A stretch of DNA of 64,000 bases from Eriocheir sinensis (lineage: Eukaryota; Arthropoda; Malacostraca; Decapoda; Varunidae). The first letter of the stretch is position 1; every line of letters starts with the position of its first letter. Shown here piece by piece: positions 10,618 through 22,169 of this stretch. The notes beneath the pieces were generated by a model. The model was not told the DNA's origin and searched no databases. It was given only the letters and a program-made list of their open reading frames with translations. The stretch covers positions 23,777,217 to 23,841,216 of the forward strand of contig NC_066515.1 of NCBI RefSeq assembly GCF_024679095.1, read 5' to 3'. A program made the translations under genes and the position numbers.

Positions 10618-10905
10618 GGTGGTGGTGGTGGTGGAGGTGGTGATGGTGGTGGTGGGTGGTGAGCCCTGCTGCCATGTTGCTCACCACCTTCACCATAAAC
10701 AGATTCTTTGCTTTCACCACCACCATCACCATTACCACTGCCTCCACCACCACCGCCTCCACCCCTGCAGCATCAGCCACCACCACCATCACCACCACCA
10801 TTATCACCCCTACTTTTAGTCATAGCCACCACCACTGCTGCCATCACTACTCTTGCCATAATCACCAGCGCCAGCACCAGCACCACTATCATCACCACCA
10901 CCTAC
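10618..10905. repeat. (GGT)n followed by (CAC/CAT)n, inverted triplet tracts
   Basis: GGT-rich sequence at 10618-10663 is followed by CACCAC, CATCAC and CACCAT runs at about 10682-10905. The two are reverse complements in kind and could fold back. The several overlapping His-, Thr- or Pro-rich open frames are translations of the triplets. Confidence 0.85.
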
Positions 10906-10939
10906 ACACATTCCCACCACACGTCGTGGCCTGGTTCAC

Positions 10940-11480
10940 TGGCACTTGGGGCGGAGGGGAGGAGGCGGAGGGGGAGGGAGGGCCACGGGGAGGGGAGAGG
11001 GACGTGGGGAGGAAGTGGCGTTGGTGGCTAAGCCGGCGGGAAATATGGTCTCCCAAGACGCTACTAAAATTCTGGTGCGCTCATTTTCACGACATTTAGC
11101 ACCGGGCAATCTGGCGGGCTTTCACACCCGTCTTAGTGGCTAAAGAAAATTGCCGCGGGACGGAGGCGCAAGCGGCACTCTCTCCACGGGGGTAGTTTGG
11201 CTCTTGGCGGCGGGCGGCGTTGGGGCGGTAACGGGCGGCGGTGCCAGGGCGGTGCATGGCCCTCCAGAGACGGGCAGAAGAAGGCCCTACTTGCCGTTTG
11301 ATCTCATAAAGAGAGAAAATATGAGGGCGGTGGCCATCTCATATCCGTGTGGGGAGAATGCATATGGCTGAATTAGCGGCTCCAATGTCCACATTTTATT
11401 ACTTATATTGTCGACGACATAGTCTTTATCCGGGACTACCGACATACGTTTTAATACTGGTGTCTTACTGCTGCGGGCCA
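10940..11480. other. GC-rich complex island
   Basis: A G-rich start (GGGGAGGAGG-type, 10950-11010) leads into balanced sequence at 11030-11450 with no microsatellite and no tandem repeat. No exon is recognised. It could be regulatory or unique spacer. Confidence 0.4.
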
Positions 11481-12880
11481 ACTCCTTTTCCACTTTCCCG
11501 CTCTTTCTTTCCTCTTCTTTCCATTGCAACAGTCCTACTTTCTCTCCTTTTCTCCTTCCTTCCTCCTTTTCTCTCTCTTACCCTTCGTGTCTTTTTCTTT
11601 CCTTTGTTCCTTTCTTCCTCACTTTCCATTGCCACATTCCTACTTTCCTCTCCTTTCTCCTTCCTTCCTCTTTTTCTCTCGTTCCCTTTGTTTCCTTTTC
11701 TTTCCTTTGTTCTTTCCTTTTCTCACTTTCCTCCTCTCTCTTTCCATTGCAACAGTCCTACTTTCCTCTCCTTTTCTCCTTCCTTCCTCCTCTCCTCTCT
11801 CGTTCCCTTTTGTGTCTTTTCTTTCCTTTGTTCACTAGATATTTTCCTTTTCCACTTTCCCGCTCTTACTTTCCTCCTCTCTCTTTCCATGGCCACAGTC
11901 CTACTTTCCTCTCCTTTTCTCCTTCCTTCCTCCTCTCCTCTCTCGTTCCCTTTTGTGTCTTTTCTTTCCTTTGTTCACTAGATATTTTCCTTTTCCACTT
12001 TCCCGCTCTTTCTTTCCTCTTCTTTCCATGGCCACAGTCCTACTTTCCTCTCCTTTTCTCCTGCTTCCTTCCTCCTTTTCTCTCTCGTTCCCTTTTGTGT
12101 CTTTTCTTTCCTTTGTTCACTATACATTTTCCTTTTCCACTTTCCCGCTCTTACTTTCCTCCTCTCTCTTTCCATGGCCACAGTCCTACTTTCCTCTCCT
12201 TTTCTCCTTCCTTCCTCCTTTTCTCTTGTTCCCTTTTGTGTCTTTTCTTTCCTTTGTTCACTAGATATTTTCCTTTTCCACTTTCGCGCTCTTACTTTCC
12301 TCCTCTCTCTTTCCATGGCCACAGTCCTACTTTCCTCTCCTTTTCTCCTGCTTCCTTCCTCCTTTTCTCTCTCTTACCCTTCGTGTCTTTTTCTTTCCTT
12401 TGTTCCTCTATTCCTCTCTTTCCATTGCCACGTTCCTACTTTCCTCTCCTTTTCTCCTTCCTTCCTCCTTTTCTCCCTCTTACCCTTTGTGTCTTTTTCT
12501 TTCCTTTGTTCCTTTCTTCCTCTCTTTCCATTGCCAAATTCCTACTTTCCTCTCCTTTCTCCTTCCTTCCTCCTTTTCTCTCGTTCCTTTTCTCTCATTG
12601 TCTTTCCTTTGTTCTTTCCCTTTCTCACTTTCTTCCTCTCTTTTTCCATTGTCACATCCCTACTTTCCTCTCCTTTTCTCCTGCTTCCTTCCTCCTTTCC
12701 TCTCTCGTTTCCTTTCTCTCCTTTTCTTTCCTTTGTTCAACTAGACATTTTCCTTTTCCACTTTCCCGCTCTTCCTTTCTTCCTCTCTTTCTATTGCTAC
12801 CTCTCTACTTTCCTCTCCTTTTCTCCTTCTTTCTCCTTTCCTTTCTCGTTTCTTTTGTCTCCTTTCCTTTGTTGACGATA
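11480..12880 (+). repeat. Polypyrimidine tandem array of about 142 bp
   Basis: CACTTTCCCGCTCT marks unit starts at 11491, 11853, 11996, 12138 and 12279 (the last has CGCGCTCT); the last four are 141-143 bp apart. Shared words are CCATGGCCACAGTCCTACTT and CTTTCCTTTGTTCACTAGA. The regions 11500-11850 and 12400-12860 hold shorter relatives with CCATTGCCA. An open frame of 514 codons crosses it because the CT-rich units contain few stop codons; its product would be Ser/Phe/Leu/Pro repeats. Confidence 0.9.
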
Positions 12881-13122
12881 TTTTTCTTGCTCTTTTTCCT
12901 TCGACATTCTCCTTTTCCTTGCATCCTTTCTCCTTTCACTTCTCTCTATCTTTTCTCCTTTCCTTTCTTACCCTTGTTTCCTTTCTCCTTCTCTCCTTCA
13001 CTCTCCTTCCCCTCTTCATCTCTTCCTCCCTTCCTCTTTACTTCCCTCTTTCCCATTCTCACATTCTCCTACTTCCTTCCTCTCATCATCAAATTCTTTC
13101 CTTTATACTTTTTCCTCCATAA

Positions 13123-13193
<71 letters not shown>

Positions 13194-13400
13194 GTTCACC
13201 CCTCTTTCCCTCCTGTCATCACATCTCCCACTCACTCTTCATTCCTTCTAGTTTCCTCCTCCTCCTCCTCCTCTTCCTCTTCCTCCTCTGATCCTCCTTT
13301 CTTCACCCTCTTACACTCCCTCCCTTCCTCCCTCTGTCACTCCCTGTCTATACCGTCTTCCCTCCCTTCCTTCCTCTCCTTCCTCCCTTCTAGTTCTCAA
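12880..13400. repeat. CT-rich tail with (CT)n tract
   Basis: This continues the polypyrimidine domain. An uninterrupted CT run spans 13126-13191, and a (CCT)n run lies at about 13254-13275. Confidence 0.9.
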
Positions 13401-13464
13401 CAGTTTACGAAGTCTTCTAAGTCACCCCTTCCCTCTATACCTCCGTGCTCCCTTCCCTCCCTCT

Positions 13465-13506
<42 letters not shown>

Positions 13507-13870
13507 GCAATATTCCCAACTTGTGTGCAATTTCCCCGTAGTATAAGTCGTGCTCCAATAGCCGAGTCTCCCCTCCTATTCTGGCCACCTCCACCACCAC
13601 CACCACCTCCACCACCACCACCACCTCCTCCACCATTACCATTACTATCCACCATTGCAGTCACCGCCACCATTACCATCACTATCCACTCCCATTCCAC
13701 TGTCGTACCGCACCGAACATTGCTATTACCTCCACTTCTTCCACTACTACCACCACCGCTACCATGCTACCACTATCGCTACAACCATGATTCCTAGTTG
13801 ATGTAGTCCTCTTTCCTTCCTTCCTCCTCCTCTTCCTTCGGCTCCTCTTCCTCCTCCTCCCATTATTGTA
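13465..13870. repeat. (CA)n and (CAC/CAT)n tracts
   Basis: A CA tract lies at about 13467-13502. CACCAC and ACCATT triplets run from about 13588 to 13770. CCT-rich sequence follows to 13865. Confidence 0.9.
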
Positions 13871-13959
13871 TTACCCACCCAAATTACTTCTGAGTTTAAT
13901 GCGATCCTGTCCGGAGATATCTGGCCTTATATGGGTATTTTTCATGTTTATAGCCTCGA

Positions 13960-14123
13960 GGCGGGGTGAGGCTGGCAGGCGCGGAGATAACGGAGGAAGG
14001 AGGAGAGAGAGGAGGAGGCCGGGAAGAGGCTGGCGGAGGGAGGGGAAAAGAAGAGGCGAGGGAAGGAAGATGGTGAGAAGGTTGAAGAGATGCTCAGGGA
14101 CAGTGAAATGGTGAGAGGATGAG

Positions 14124-14189
<66 letters not shown>

Positions 14190-14205
14190 GAGAAAGAGAA
14201 TTAAG

Positions 14206-14292
<87 letters not shown>

Positions 14293-14920
14293 CACTTAAA
14301 ACCAGCACAAGAAAGGGCGGAGGGGACAGAGAACCATATAAAGAGAGAGAAGAAGAAAGAAAAAAAAGAACAATGAACGTAATTTTTCCCCTTTAGATAC
14401 TTTATTAAATCCATACACCGTAAACCCATAAACAAGAGGAAGAGGAAGAGGAAGAAGAGGAGGAGGAGGAGGAGGAAGAGAAAGAACCTGTCAGACACTT
14501 GCCGTAAAAGGATTAAAGGCTTTCTTTCTCCCATTCTCGCGCAATTAAAACACGGGTTATGTCCCCCTCCGTCGTGGACTTCGGCAGGCAGCTCCTCCCT
14601 TCCCTGCCCTGAAGTGCCATTAAGAACGGGCGTGTGATCGTGATGCCTTTTGTCCGACGCCCATTCCGTCCCTTGAGTCTGACCATCGTAAAGTAGTGGC
14701 GCTGTAATGGGCGCAAGGGGAAGGGGAAGGCGCAGCAGGAGGAGGAGGAGGAGGAGGAGTAAGGAGGTGGAAGGAAGGAAGGTAGAGAGAGAAAGAAGGT
14801 GTTTGGGTGTGTGCGGGGGTGTTTCAGAGAGAGAGACGGATGAGGAATGTTGTGGTAGAAAGAATAAGGAAAATTTGAACGCGGGTTGAGAGATCGAGGA
14901 GGAGGAGGAGGAATGACGCC

Positions 14921-14964
<44 letters not shown>

Positions 14965-15316
14965 GGATGGAGGGCGCGTATAAGAGTGAAAGTAAAGAGC
15001 AGTAGCAAGAGACAGCGAAGACCTAAATGAGACGCCGGGAAGAGAGGGGAGATAGGTGTAAATAACCGATAATTATCAAGGTTTCGCCCGGAGATAAATG
15101 GGAGAGGGGGAGGCAGGCGAAGCAGAGGAAGGAAGGAAGGAAGGAAGGAAGGAGGAGGAAGAGAAGAGGGAACTAATGGAGACACGAGGGAGAAACAGAG
15201 GAGAGAGGGATAATCAGAGGCTTTGTTGATAGGAACGATAATTACTCGGTGTTTGCAGGAGGGCGGAGAGTGATGGCAAAGATTAAGCCAAAGAGAAGGG
15301 CAAGGAAGGGGAGCAA

Positions 15317-15371
<55 letters not shown>

Positions 15372-15375
15372 GGGG
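13960..15375 (+). other. Polypurine domain with several (GA)n tracts
   Basis: The plus strand is purine-rich. GA runs lie at about 14128-14183, 14213-14290, 14930-14953 and 15320-15367, with a G run at 14954-14967 and (GAAG)n near 15129-15150. A less biased island at about 14515-14715 interrupts it. The long minus-strand frame of 422 codons is mostly Ser-Leu and Pro runs and is not a gene. Confidence 0.85.
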
Positions 15376-15379
15376 GCGA

Positions 15380-15600
15380 GACAGACAGAAACAGACAGGC
15401 AGACAAACTCACTCCTAGACAGACACTTACTCCTAGACAGACAGACAAGCTCACCCCTAAACAGATAGACAGACAGACAGACAGACACAGACAAACTCAC
15501 TCCTAGACAGACACTTACTCCTAAACAGACAGACAAGCTCACCCCTAAACAGATAGACAAACAGACACTCCTAGACAGACAGACAGAAAGACAAATAAAA
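15380..15600. repeat. 88-bp duplication rich in GACA
   Basis: ACAAACTCACTCCTAGACAG starts at 15403 and 15491 (period 88 bp). It is followed in both units by ACAAGCTCACCCCTAAACAG and joined by (GACA)n runs. Confidence 0.85.
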
Positions 15601-15606
15601 AGTCAT

Positions 15607-15607
<1 letters not shown>

Positions 15608-15662
<55 letters not shown>

Positions 15663-16000
15663 AGAGATAACTACACAGGCATTCAATCAAAGATATGAAA
15701 ACAGAGAGACTGACGGACAGACAAACACTGACAGACAGACTAACAGGCGGACGCTACAACACAAATAAAGCGGAACTGACAATCAACAATACCGGCTTTG
15801 GGTCTTTACTGACAGACAAGCTGATAAAAGATAAGATTAACAGACAGACGTTGAGACAGGAAGTGGGGTATAATGAGGCAGATTGGTGTAGTTAATAAGA
15901 GGAATAAAAATAGATAATAAAAATAGATTATAGGTTAGTGAGAATGAAAGGGAGAGTGAGGGTGAAGGAGAATGAGTAAGGAAAGTGAAAGTGAATAAAA

Positions 16001-16058
<58 letters not shown>

Positions 16059-16129
16059 AAATGTGATAATGAGGTGGTTTTTGTATAGTAGTTTCTCGCG
16101 CCTTTGATAATGTGTGTGTGTGTGTGTGT

Positions 16130-16180
<51 letters not shown>

Positions 16181-16227
16181 GTACTTCCACAGACATTCAA
16201 CCTTTCCCATTATTTTTGGCGCTTACC

Positions 16228-16267
<40 letters not shown>

Positions 16268-16350
16268 AAAAATCACCCAAGATAGAGTGGCGCCATTAAC
16301 AAGTCGGACAGTCGTCTATCAGCGGAGTAATTGGGGGAAAATGGGTCCCT

Positions 16351-16416
<66 letters not shown>

Positions 16417-16547
16417 TATTGACAGACAGACATTGATATATACACAAAGTGGCACTGATTGACTGATAGATAGAAGTTGATAGACACACACACAGACTGA
16501 TAGATAAACAAATATTGGACTGTTAGGCTCGTCAGAATGTTTAAGTG

Positions 16548-16633
<86 letters not shown>
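15608..16633. repeat. Dense microsatellite block: CA, GA, GT, TC, GA, GA, GT-GA
   Basis: CA spans 15608-15659. GA spans about 16004-16057. GT at about 16111-16131 runs into TC to 16178. GA lies at about 16231-16266 and 16353-16412. A GT tract at about 16549-16586 changes directly into GA to 16633. The GA, TC, GA order within 260 bp gives complementary arms. Intervening sequence is short and no gene is seen. Confidence 0.95.
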
Positions 16634-16636
<3 letters not shown>

Positions 16637-16980
16637 TACTGATATGTTGAATAATTAATAAAAAAAAGGAAGTTGAGAGAAGCGATATAAAGACAGACAA
16701 AGTAGAAACGGAAAAGGGGAAAAGTTAAGTACTAAAACCTCCTCTTCCTCCTCCTCCTCCTCCTCTTCTTCCTGTTCTCCCCTTCTTCCTCCCTCCTCCT
16801 CGAAACTTCACTATGGAAAGCAGGACTGGGAGTAAACGGGAAAATTAACATAGAGAGGAAGGAAGGAAGGGAAGAGGAGGAGGAGGAGGAGGAGGAGGAA
16901 GCCATTAAATACCCGCTTCCCTCCCTCCTTTCTTCCTTGAGACTACACTCACACCCTCGTGGAGAAGAACGACAGGTAGA

Positions 16981-17120
16981 TTACACATAATTACCCCCTC
17001 GCACACCTGTCCTGGCCCGGCACACCTGGTAATGTTCTCCTCACTAATTGCTGCTTGCCCATTATTCTAATTAGCGCATTTGCATAAAAAATTCTCACCT
17101 GATATCCCGCCACTGTATCA
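16981..17120. promoter_or_regulatory. Possible regulatory island with octamer, homeobox and E-box words
   Basis: In 140 bp there is CTAATTAG (17067-17074), the octamer ATTTGCATA (17078-17086), TAATTA near 16988 and CACCTG at 17004, 17023 and 17096. The sequence is free of simple repeats and bounded by microsatellites. Regulatory function is inference from word content only. Cross-species conservation would be needed to support it. Confidence 0.25.
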
Positions 17121-17123
17121 TGT

Positions 17124-17126
<3 letters not shown>

Positions 17127-17179
<53 letters not shown>

Positions 17180-17247
17180 TGTGTTTACTGGTGTTATCAA
17201 ATTTAGTTTCCTTTGCCCTCATACGGATATCTTTACAGGCCCATTTG

Positions 17248-17287
<40 letters not shown>
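17127..17287. repeat. (CT)n-(GT)n compound and (AC)n tracts
   Basis: CT at 17127-17161 turns directly into GT to 17184. An AC tract follows at about 17250-17287. The GT and AC tracts are complementary, about 65 bp apart. Confidence 0.95.
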
Positions 17288-17288
<1 letters not shown>

Positions 17289-17730
17289 ACTATGAAGATC
17301 AGACACGTTGCAACCCGACACCTCAAGACCCTTCTGCTCCCAAACCTCTCCTCCCTTGATCCTCCTTACCTCCAGAGCCGTGATTTTAAGCTACTCGATC
17401 CCACGGAGGCCCCAACGATGCTCGGCTCTCCATTCCCCTCCTCCTTACCTCCCCCATCCTCTTGTCTTCCCTCCTTCCTCCTCTCTTTTCCCTCCTTACC
17501 CCGCTCAGAAGGGCCGCCTGATCCTCTGATGCTCCACCATAAGGGTTCGGAATGCTTATCGTGCGAGTTGTATTGGGGTTGAATCGCTTGCCAGGGAGGG
17601 AAGTGGGATTCGCGATGCTAGGAAGGTATTTGAATGCGTTATGTAGGGATGTCGAACGCTGGACAGTTGTTACGTCATTATCTGTGCGGAGATGATGAGG
17701 CTTATGATGAGAGTGTTAATGTTTGCATCC

Positions 17731-17731
17731 A

Positions 17732-17768
<37 letters not shown>
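17731..17768. repeat. (GTA)n microsatellite
   Basis: About 12 GTA units. Bases 17300-17730 before it are complex sequence with a pyrimidine-rich stretch at 17430-17510 and no gene recognised. Confidence 0.95.
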
Positions 17769-17820
17769 CTCGTCTGGCGTATCGTTCTATTTTCTTATGT
17801 TGGTGTAGAGTTTAGCAGAC

Positions 17821-17876
17821 TTATTTTTTGTTGTTTTTGTTTTATGCCCTTGAACTTCCTCCCTTGCCGTGAAGAA
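17821..17876 (+). mobile_element. Poly(A) retroposon family, copy G (diverged fragment)
   Basis: TTATGCCCTTGAACTTCCTCC followed by CTTGCCGTGAAGAAA matches the family end (GCCCTTGAGCTGTCTCC, TTTGTTGTAAA) with several changes. The A tract is short. This is the weakest of the nine copies. Confidence 0.4.
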
Positions 17877-17948
17877 ACGATGCAATAGTCGCAGAAAAAG
17901 AAGAAATGTAAGTATTCTATCGTTACTATGTTTTGTTTCTTGGTCTTT

Positions 17949-18359
17949 TCAATCGTCCTGAAGGGTGATGCATCGAGTGAAGATTACCTGTGAGTGAGAG
18001 GTGTCTTGTGCAATATTCAGAGGCAGCTGGACGACAAAGTTCCTAATGACACCCGGGACGTCTTCTCTCTTACCTTGCAGAGTGGTAAACACAGTCATTG
18101 CCGCGCGAGGGAGGATGACAGGCGGGAACGGCGGCGCTGAATAATGGAACTTATAAAACATTGAAAGATTCACCGCTGGCACTTGAACTGACGGAGAAAA
18201 GTAACCGTTAAACTCCACGTCTTGAGCGGGGGCCGTGGCGCCGAGGGTACGTGCGGAGTGACAGGTTGACACGCTCGTAAGTGAAGAGGAAAGGAGACGA
18301 AGAAAGGGCGAGAGGGCTATGACAGGCTTACCATCTGTCTTCTCCACTGGCAACGTCAT
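17949..18359 (-). other. Open frame of 136 codons, coding status doubtful
   Basis: This is one of the few long open frames with ordinary amino-acid composition; no family was recognised. Start and stop sit in complex sequence. At 18074/18073 the minus strand has a good donor-like CAAG|GTAAGA, so an exon ending there is conceivable. On the plus strand the same place reads as an acceptor-like TTACCTTGCAG after a pyrimidine tract. A frame of this length is expected several times by chance in 64 kb, so it is listed as a possibility only. Confidence 0.12.
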
Positions 18360-18363
18360 CCGC

Positions 18364-18640
18364 GTGAGTAATGATTTTATTCACGAGTTTGTCATTGTGT
18401 CCTTTGTGAGCGAGTTTTTTATAGCTTCACCAATACCCTTACTCTCTTATGCTGTGCACTTCTCTCCCTCCTAGTAGTAGTAGTAGTATGTGAGATGTAA
18501 GTAATGGTTTTAATCACGAGTTTGTCATTGTGTCCTTTTAGAGAGAGTTTTGTTTAGCTTCACGAGTCATACCCCAACTCTCTTACGCTGTACACTTCTC
18601 TCCCTCCTAGTAGTAGCAGTAGTAGTAGTAGTAGGTGAGA
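18364..18640. repeat. 133-bp tandem duplication with (TAG)n
   Basis: GT(G/A)AGTAATG begins units at 18364 and 18497. Both contain CACGAGTTTGTCATTGTGTC and CACTTCTCTCCCTCCTAG followed by GTA triplets. Purine-rich sequence follows to 18840. Confidence 0.88.
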
Positions 18641-18844
18641 TGTGAGGGCGTGAGAGCCTTGTTGGTCTTTGAGGATGAAAGGGAGAGAGTAAGTGTGAGG
18701 GAGACGGAGGGAGAGATAACGGAGGGGAGATGAGAGAGATATAGAGGCTGCGGCTGATGTAAGAGAACAGGGAAGAGTCATAGTGCGTAGGAGGAGGAGG
18801 AGGAGGAGGAGGAGGGAAGAGGAATGGAGGCTGGAGGTTGGCAC

Positions 18845-19260
18845 TCATTCTTCAGTGTCAGGTTAGTGGCGTCCCATTTTCTGTCAGTGTTAGGGGCGCT
18901 TCCCTCCTCTCTCCATCCCTGTGTCCCTCCTTTCCTCCCTCTCTCTCCCTCTCGGCTCCTCTTGAAGACACCATAAAAACTCCGAAGCACTACTTTTTTT
19001 CCACTTATCTTCGGAAAATGGTCGTCGTTATGAGGGACACTCACTTGATGGTTCTAAAATTGCTGCATAAAACTGCTACGTAACATCCCCGGCGCCCGGC
19101 TGCCTCGCGTGCGGTCTGCGGTGAGGGAGGTTACGCGCTGGGCCTTCGCATGTACCCTCGGCTACTGGTGGACCGCTGTGGTTGATGGGGAAATGGCGCT
19201 CCAGTGACGGCCAGGGGTTAGGACATGTGTATTTTGTCTGCGTCACAAGTTTATACTCCC
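18845..19260. other. Complex sequence, nothing recognised
   Basis: Balanced composition with a CT-rich stretch at 18900-18960. No gene or repeat was recognised. A short minus-strand frame at 19076-19264 has no recognised family. Confidence 0.45.
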
Positions 19261-19830
19261 ACATTCACATCACATCAATCCACCATGTAATTTCTGACCA
19301 CATCACGTTTTTGTCAGCCACATCACGATACTCCAGTCACACATTCACATAACATCAATCCACCATGTAATTTCTGACCACATCACGTTTTTGTCAACCA
19401 CACCGCGTTACTCCAGTCACACATTCACATCACATCAATCCACCATGTAATTTCTGACCACATCACGATTTTGTCAGCCACACCGCGTTACTCCAGTCAC
19501 ACATTCACATAACATCAATCCACCATGTAATTTCTGGCCACATCACGTTTTTGCCAGCCACACCATGATACTCTAGTCACACAATCACAAAACATCAATC
19601 CACCATGTAATTTCTGACCACATCACGGTTTTGTCAGCCACATCACGCTACTCCAGTCAAACATCCACAAAACATCAATTTGGCGTTTTATTTCCCGGCA
19701 CATTACGCGTTTCGTTAGCCATAGCACGCTACATCTATCCAACATCCACATAACATCAATTCGCCGTTTCATTTCCTACCACATCACACGTTTCCTCAGC
19801 CACAGCACGCCACATCAATCCTACATTCAC
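19261..19830. repeat. 80-bp tandem array, seven units
   Basis: ACATTCACAT-type starts lie at 19261, 19341, 19421, 19501, 19581, 19661 and 19742, with the end near 19822. Each unit carries ACATCAATCCACCATGTAAT, CCACATCACG and a (C)TCCAGTCA block. The first five are close relatives and the last two are diverged, so the array expanded from its left part. There is no open frame of note. Confidence 0.95.
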
Positions 19831-19910
19831 ACAATTCACAATTCCTCATTCACTTCAAACTCCGCCAAACATTGATTTTAGTGTTCTTACCGTGTCACGC
19901 TCTCCACGGC

Positions 19911-19913
<3 letters not shown>

Positions 19914-19956
<43 letters not shown>

Positions 19957-20211
19957 AATGCAACCACAAACACACCTATACACTCACTGCTATACCCAAA
20001 CAACCTGTAGCTTACGAGTCACAAACAGAACACTTTCCAAAACAGTACACAACAACAACAACAACAACAACAACAAATACCACTTCCACACCACCACCAC
20101 CACCACTACCACAAACAACATGAATATCAACACAAACAACAACAACATTAACAGTCTACTGCAAACATATATACACATTTCCGAGGCACGGTTGAAAGGT
20201 AGAGGCGGCGA

Positions 20212-20264
<53 letters not shown>
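19914..20264. repeat. (AC)n, (AAC)n, (CCA)n and (GA)n tracts
   Basis: AC at about 19912-19955, AAC at about 20050-20076, CCA at about 20090-20110 and GA at about 20214-20263. Confidence 0.93.
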
Positions 20265-20267
<3 letters not shown>

Positions 20268-20440
20268 AAGGAGGAAGTATATACGGATCAGAAGCAGAGG
20301 AGCGCGCGGCCCACTCCTATGCTGGCTAATTCGTTTATCATGCATCCCGCTAAGCAACTCACGCCTAGGACGGCTTAGCGAGCGATCCGAAGGCTTAGCT
20401 CCGGGAACACGGCGAGAGACACAGGGACATCGCTGAGGAG
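20265..20440. other. Complex island, nothing recognised
   Basis: Balanced GC-rich sequence with a CTTAGCGAGCGATCC word. No gene or repeat. Confidence 0.4.
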
Positions 20441-20444
20441 GAGG

Positions 20445-20995
20445 AGAAAGAGAAAGGACAGAGAGTGAGGACAGAGTTAGAGAGGATAAGAGGAAGAGTG
20501 AGGAGAGAGTTAGAGGGAGAAAGAAAGGGTGAGTAGAACAGTTAGACGAAAGAAAAGGAAAAGAGTGAGAAGAATAGAGTTAGAGGAAGGAAAAGGAACA
20601 GAGTGAGGAGAGAGTTAGAGGGAGAAAGAAAGGGTGAGTAGAACAGTTAGACGAAAGAAAAGGAAAAGAGTGAGAAGAATAGAGTTAGAGGAAGGAAAGG
20701 GAACAGAGTGAGGACAGAGATGAAGGAAGGTAAGATAGAAAGGGGAAGTGAAGAAGGATGGATAGAAAGGTAGGGAAAACAAGAGGAAGTAGAGAGGGCA
20801 ATAGTGATGATATGAAGGAAAGGAATGAATGAGAAGGAGAATAAAGAGTAACAGGGAAATTTAGGAAAGGAAAACACGGTGAAGAGGGACGGGGAGGCAA
20901 TGAGAAAGAGGATAAACGGAGGAATAAAAGAGAGGAAAACATGGGAGGGAGTAAACAGGACCAAATAAAGAAAGGGAATGCGAGAATTACTTGTC
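20445..20995 (+). repeat. Polypurine domain with a near-perfect 105-bp duplication
   Basis: GAGTGAGGAGAGAGTTAGAG starts at 20496 and 20601, and a changed third start lies at 20706 (period 105 bp). The first two units are almost identical. The remainder is A/G-rich and unordered. Minus-strand frames are Ser/Phe/Leu runs. Confidence 0.88.
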
Positions 20996-21195
20996 ATTTA
21001 TTCTTTTCTTTACATCTTTATCATCATCATCACCCCGTTCACACTTCGTCCTGTCTCTTTCCCCTTCCAGCCCATCCCTCATCAGCGTGAATAATATATA
21101 AAACACCTGGAAATGAGTGTAAAAACAAACAAACAACAGGGCATATGAATTAAACAAAGGCAATCATGAACCCTACGTGTGTGTAGTGCTGGAAC

Positions 21196-21252
21196 ACACA
21201 CACACACACACACACACACAGAGGATAGGAATTTGACCATCGCAAGCTCTGT

Positions 21253-21294
<42 letters not shown>

Positions 21295-21495
21295 GTACAG
21301 GAAGGCCGGAGCATACATAGGCACAAAGGGAGTCCACAGCGCTGTCCTAATGCTCTCCCTTGCACACCACAGCCCGCCGCCTCCCCTTAATCCCCCCCCC
21401 TCCTCCTCCTCCTCCTCCTCTGTCCAGTATTTCGACAAGAAGACTACTAACGTGCTCGACTAATCTAGCACGGTTTATTGTGTTAGGTTTGTCTT

Positions 21496-21552
<57 letters not shown>

Positions 21553-21833
21553 TTTTAAATTGTTAGTTTGCTTCACTCTATATTTTGTGCTCTCTCTTCC
21601 TTCTTCGTTTCTCCTTTGTTTGTGATTTATTTGTTTGTTTGTTTATTTGTTTATTTGCATACTCCTTCATTCGTGTCTCTCTTTACTCTTTGTGTTTTCG
21701 TCTTCCCCTGTTTGTTGTTTTTGTGATCTTTGTTTTATTACATTTCTTACTGACTTATCTGTTTTTGTTTTTCTTCTCTTTTTTCTTTTACTAATAAATT
21801 TCCTTTACGCTGACACTAACATTTAAGAGAGTC

Positions 21834-21882
<49 letters not shown>

Positions 21883-21999
21883 TCAATTAAAAAAAAGGTC
21901 ACAGGCATTGAGTGTTAAATGCCTTTGAATGTTGCAAGTTTAATAATTATTATGTTCAAATTGTTTAGAAATTTAGTGAACTGAGTGATGTAAAATGTG

Positions 22000-22043
<44 letters not shown>

Positions 22044-22118
22044 CTAAAGGTGCACAAACAACTTGATGCAAACTGACTAAACAAGGATTCATGTCAACAA
22101 ATATATTTATGTGACTGG

Positions 22119-22162
<44 letters not shown>
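21196..22162. repeat. Microsatellite cluster: AC, GT, CT, AC, GT, CT
   Basis: AC lies at about 21195-21220, GT at about 21251-21289, CT at about 21499-21550, AC at about 21836-21880, GT at about 22001-22041 and CT at about 22120-22162. T-rich sequence with GTTT words fills 21560-21830. Complex AT-rich sequence fills 21885-22000. Confidence 0.93.
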
Positions 22163-22164
<2 letters not shown>

Positions 22165-22169
22165 GTCAC

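Noticed and set aside
11747..13291. Open frame of 514 codons on the plus strand
   Set aside because: It follows the polypyrimidine tandem array. CT-rich DNA rarely makes stop codons, and the product would be Ser/Phe/Leu/Pro repeats with no domain.
14292..15560. Open frame of 422 codons on the minus strand
   Set aside because: It crosses GA tracts, GACA repeats and GGA stretches. The predicted product is Ser-Leu, Cys-Leu and Pro runs, and other frames are open over the same bases.
17531..17560. GGGTTCGGAATGC as a tRNA T-arm
   Set aside because: No acceptor stem, D-arm or anticodon arm could be fitted around it.
19261..19830. Regular 80-bp repeats resembling a CRISPR array
   Set aside because: Units are similar across their whole length with no unique spacers, and the genome is clearly eukaryotic.
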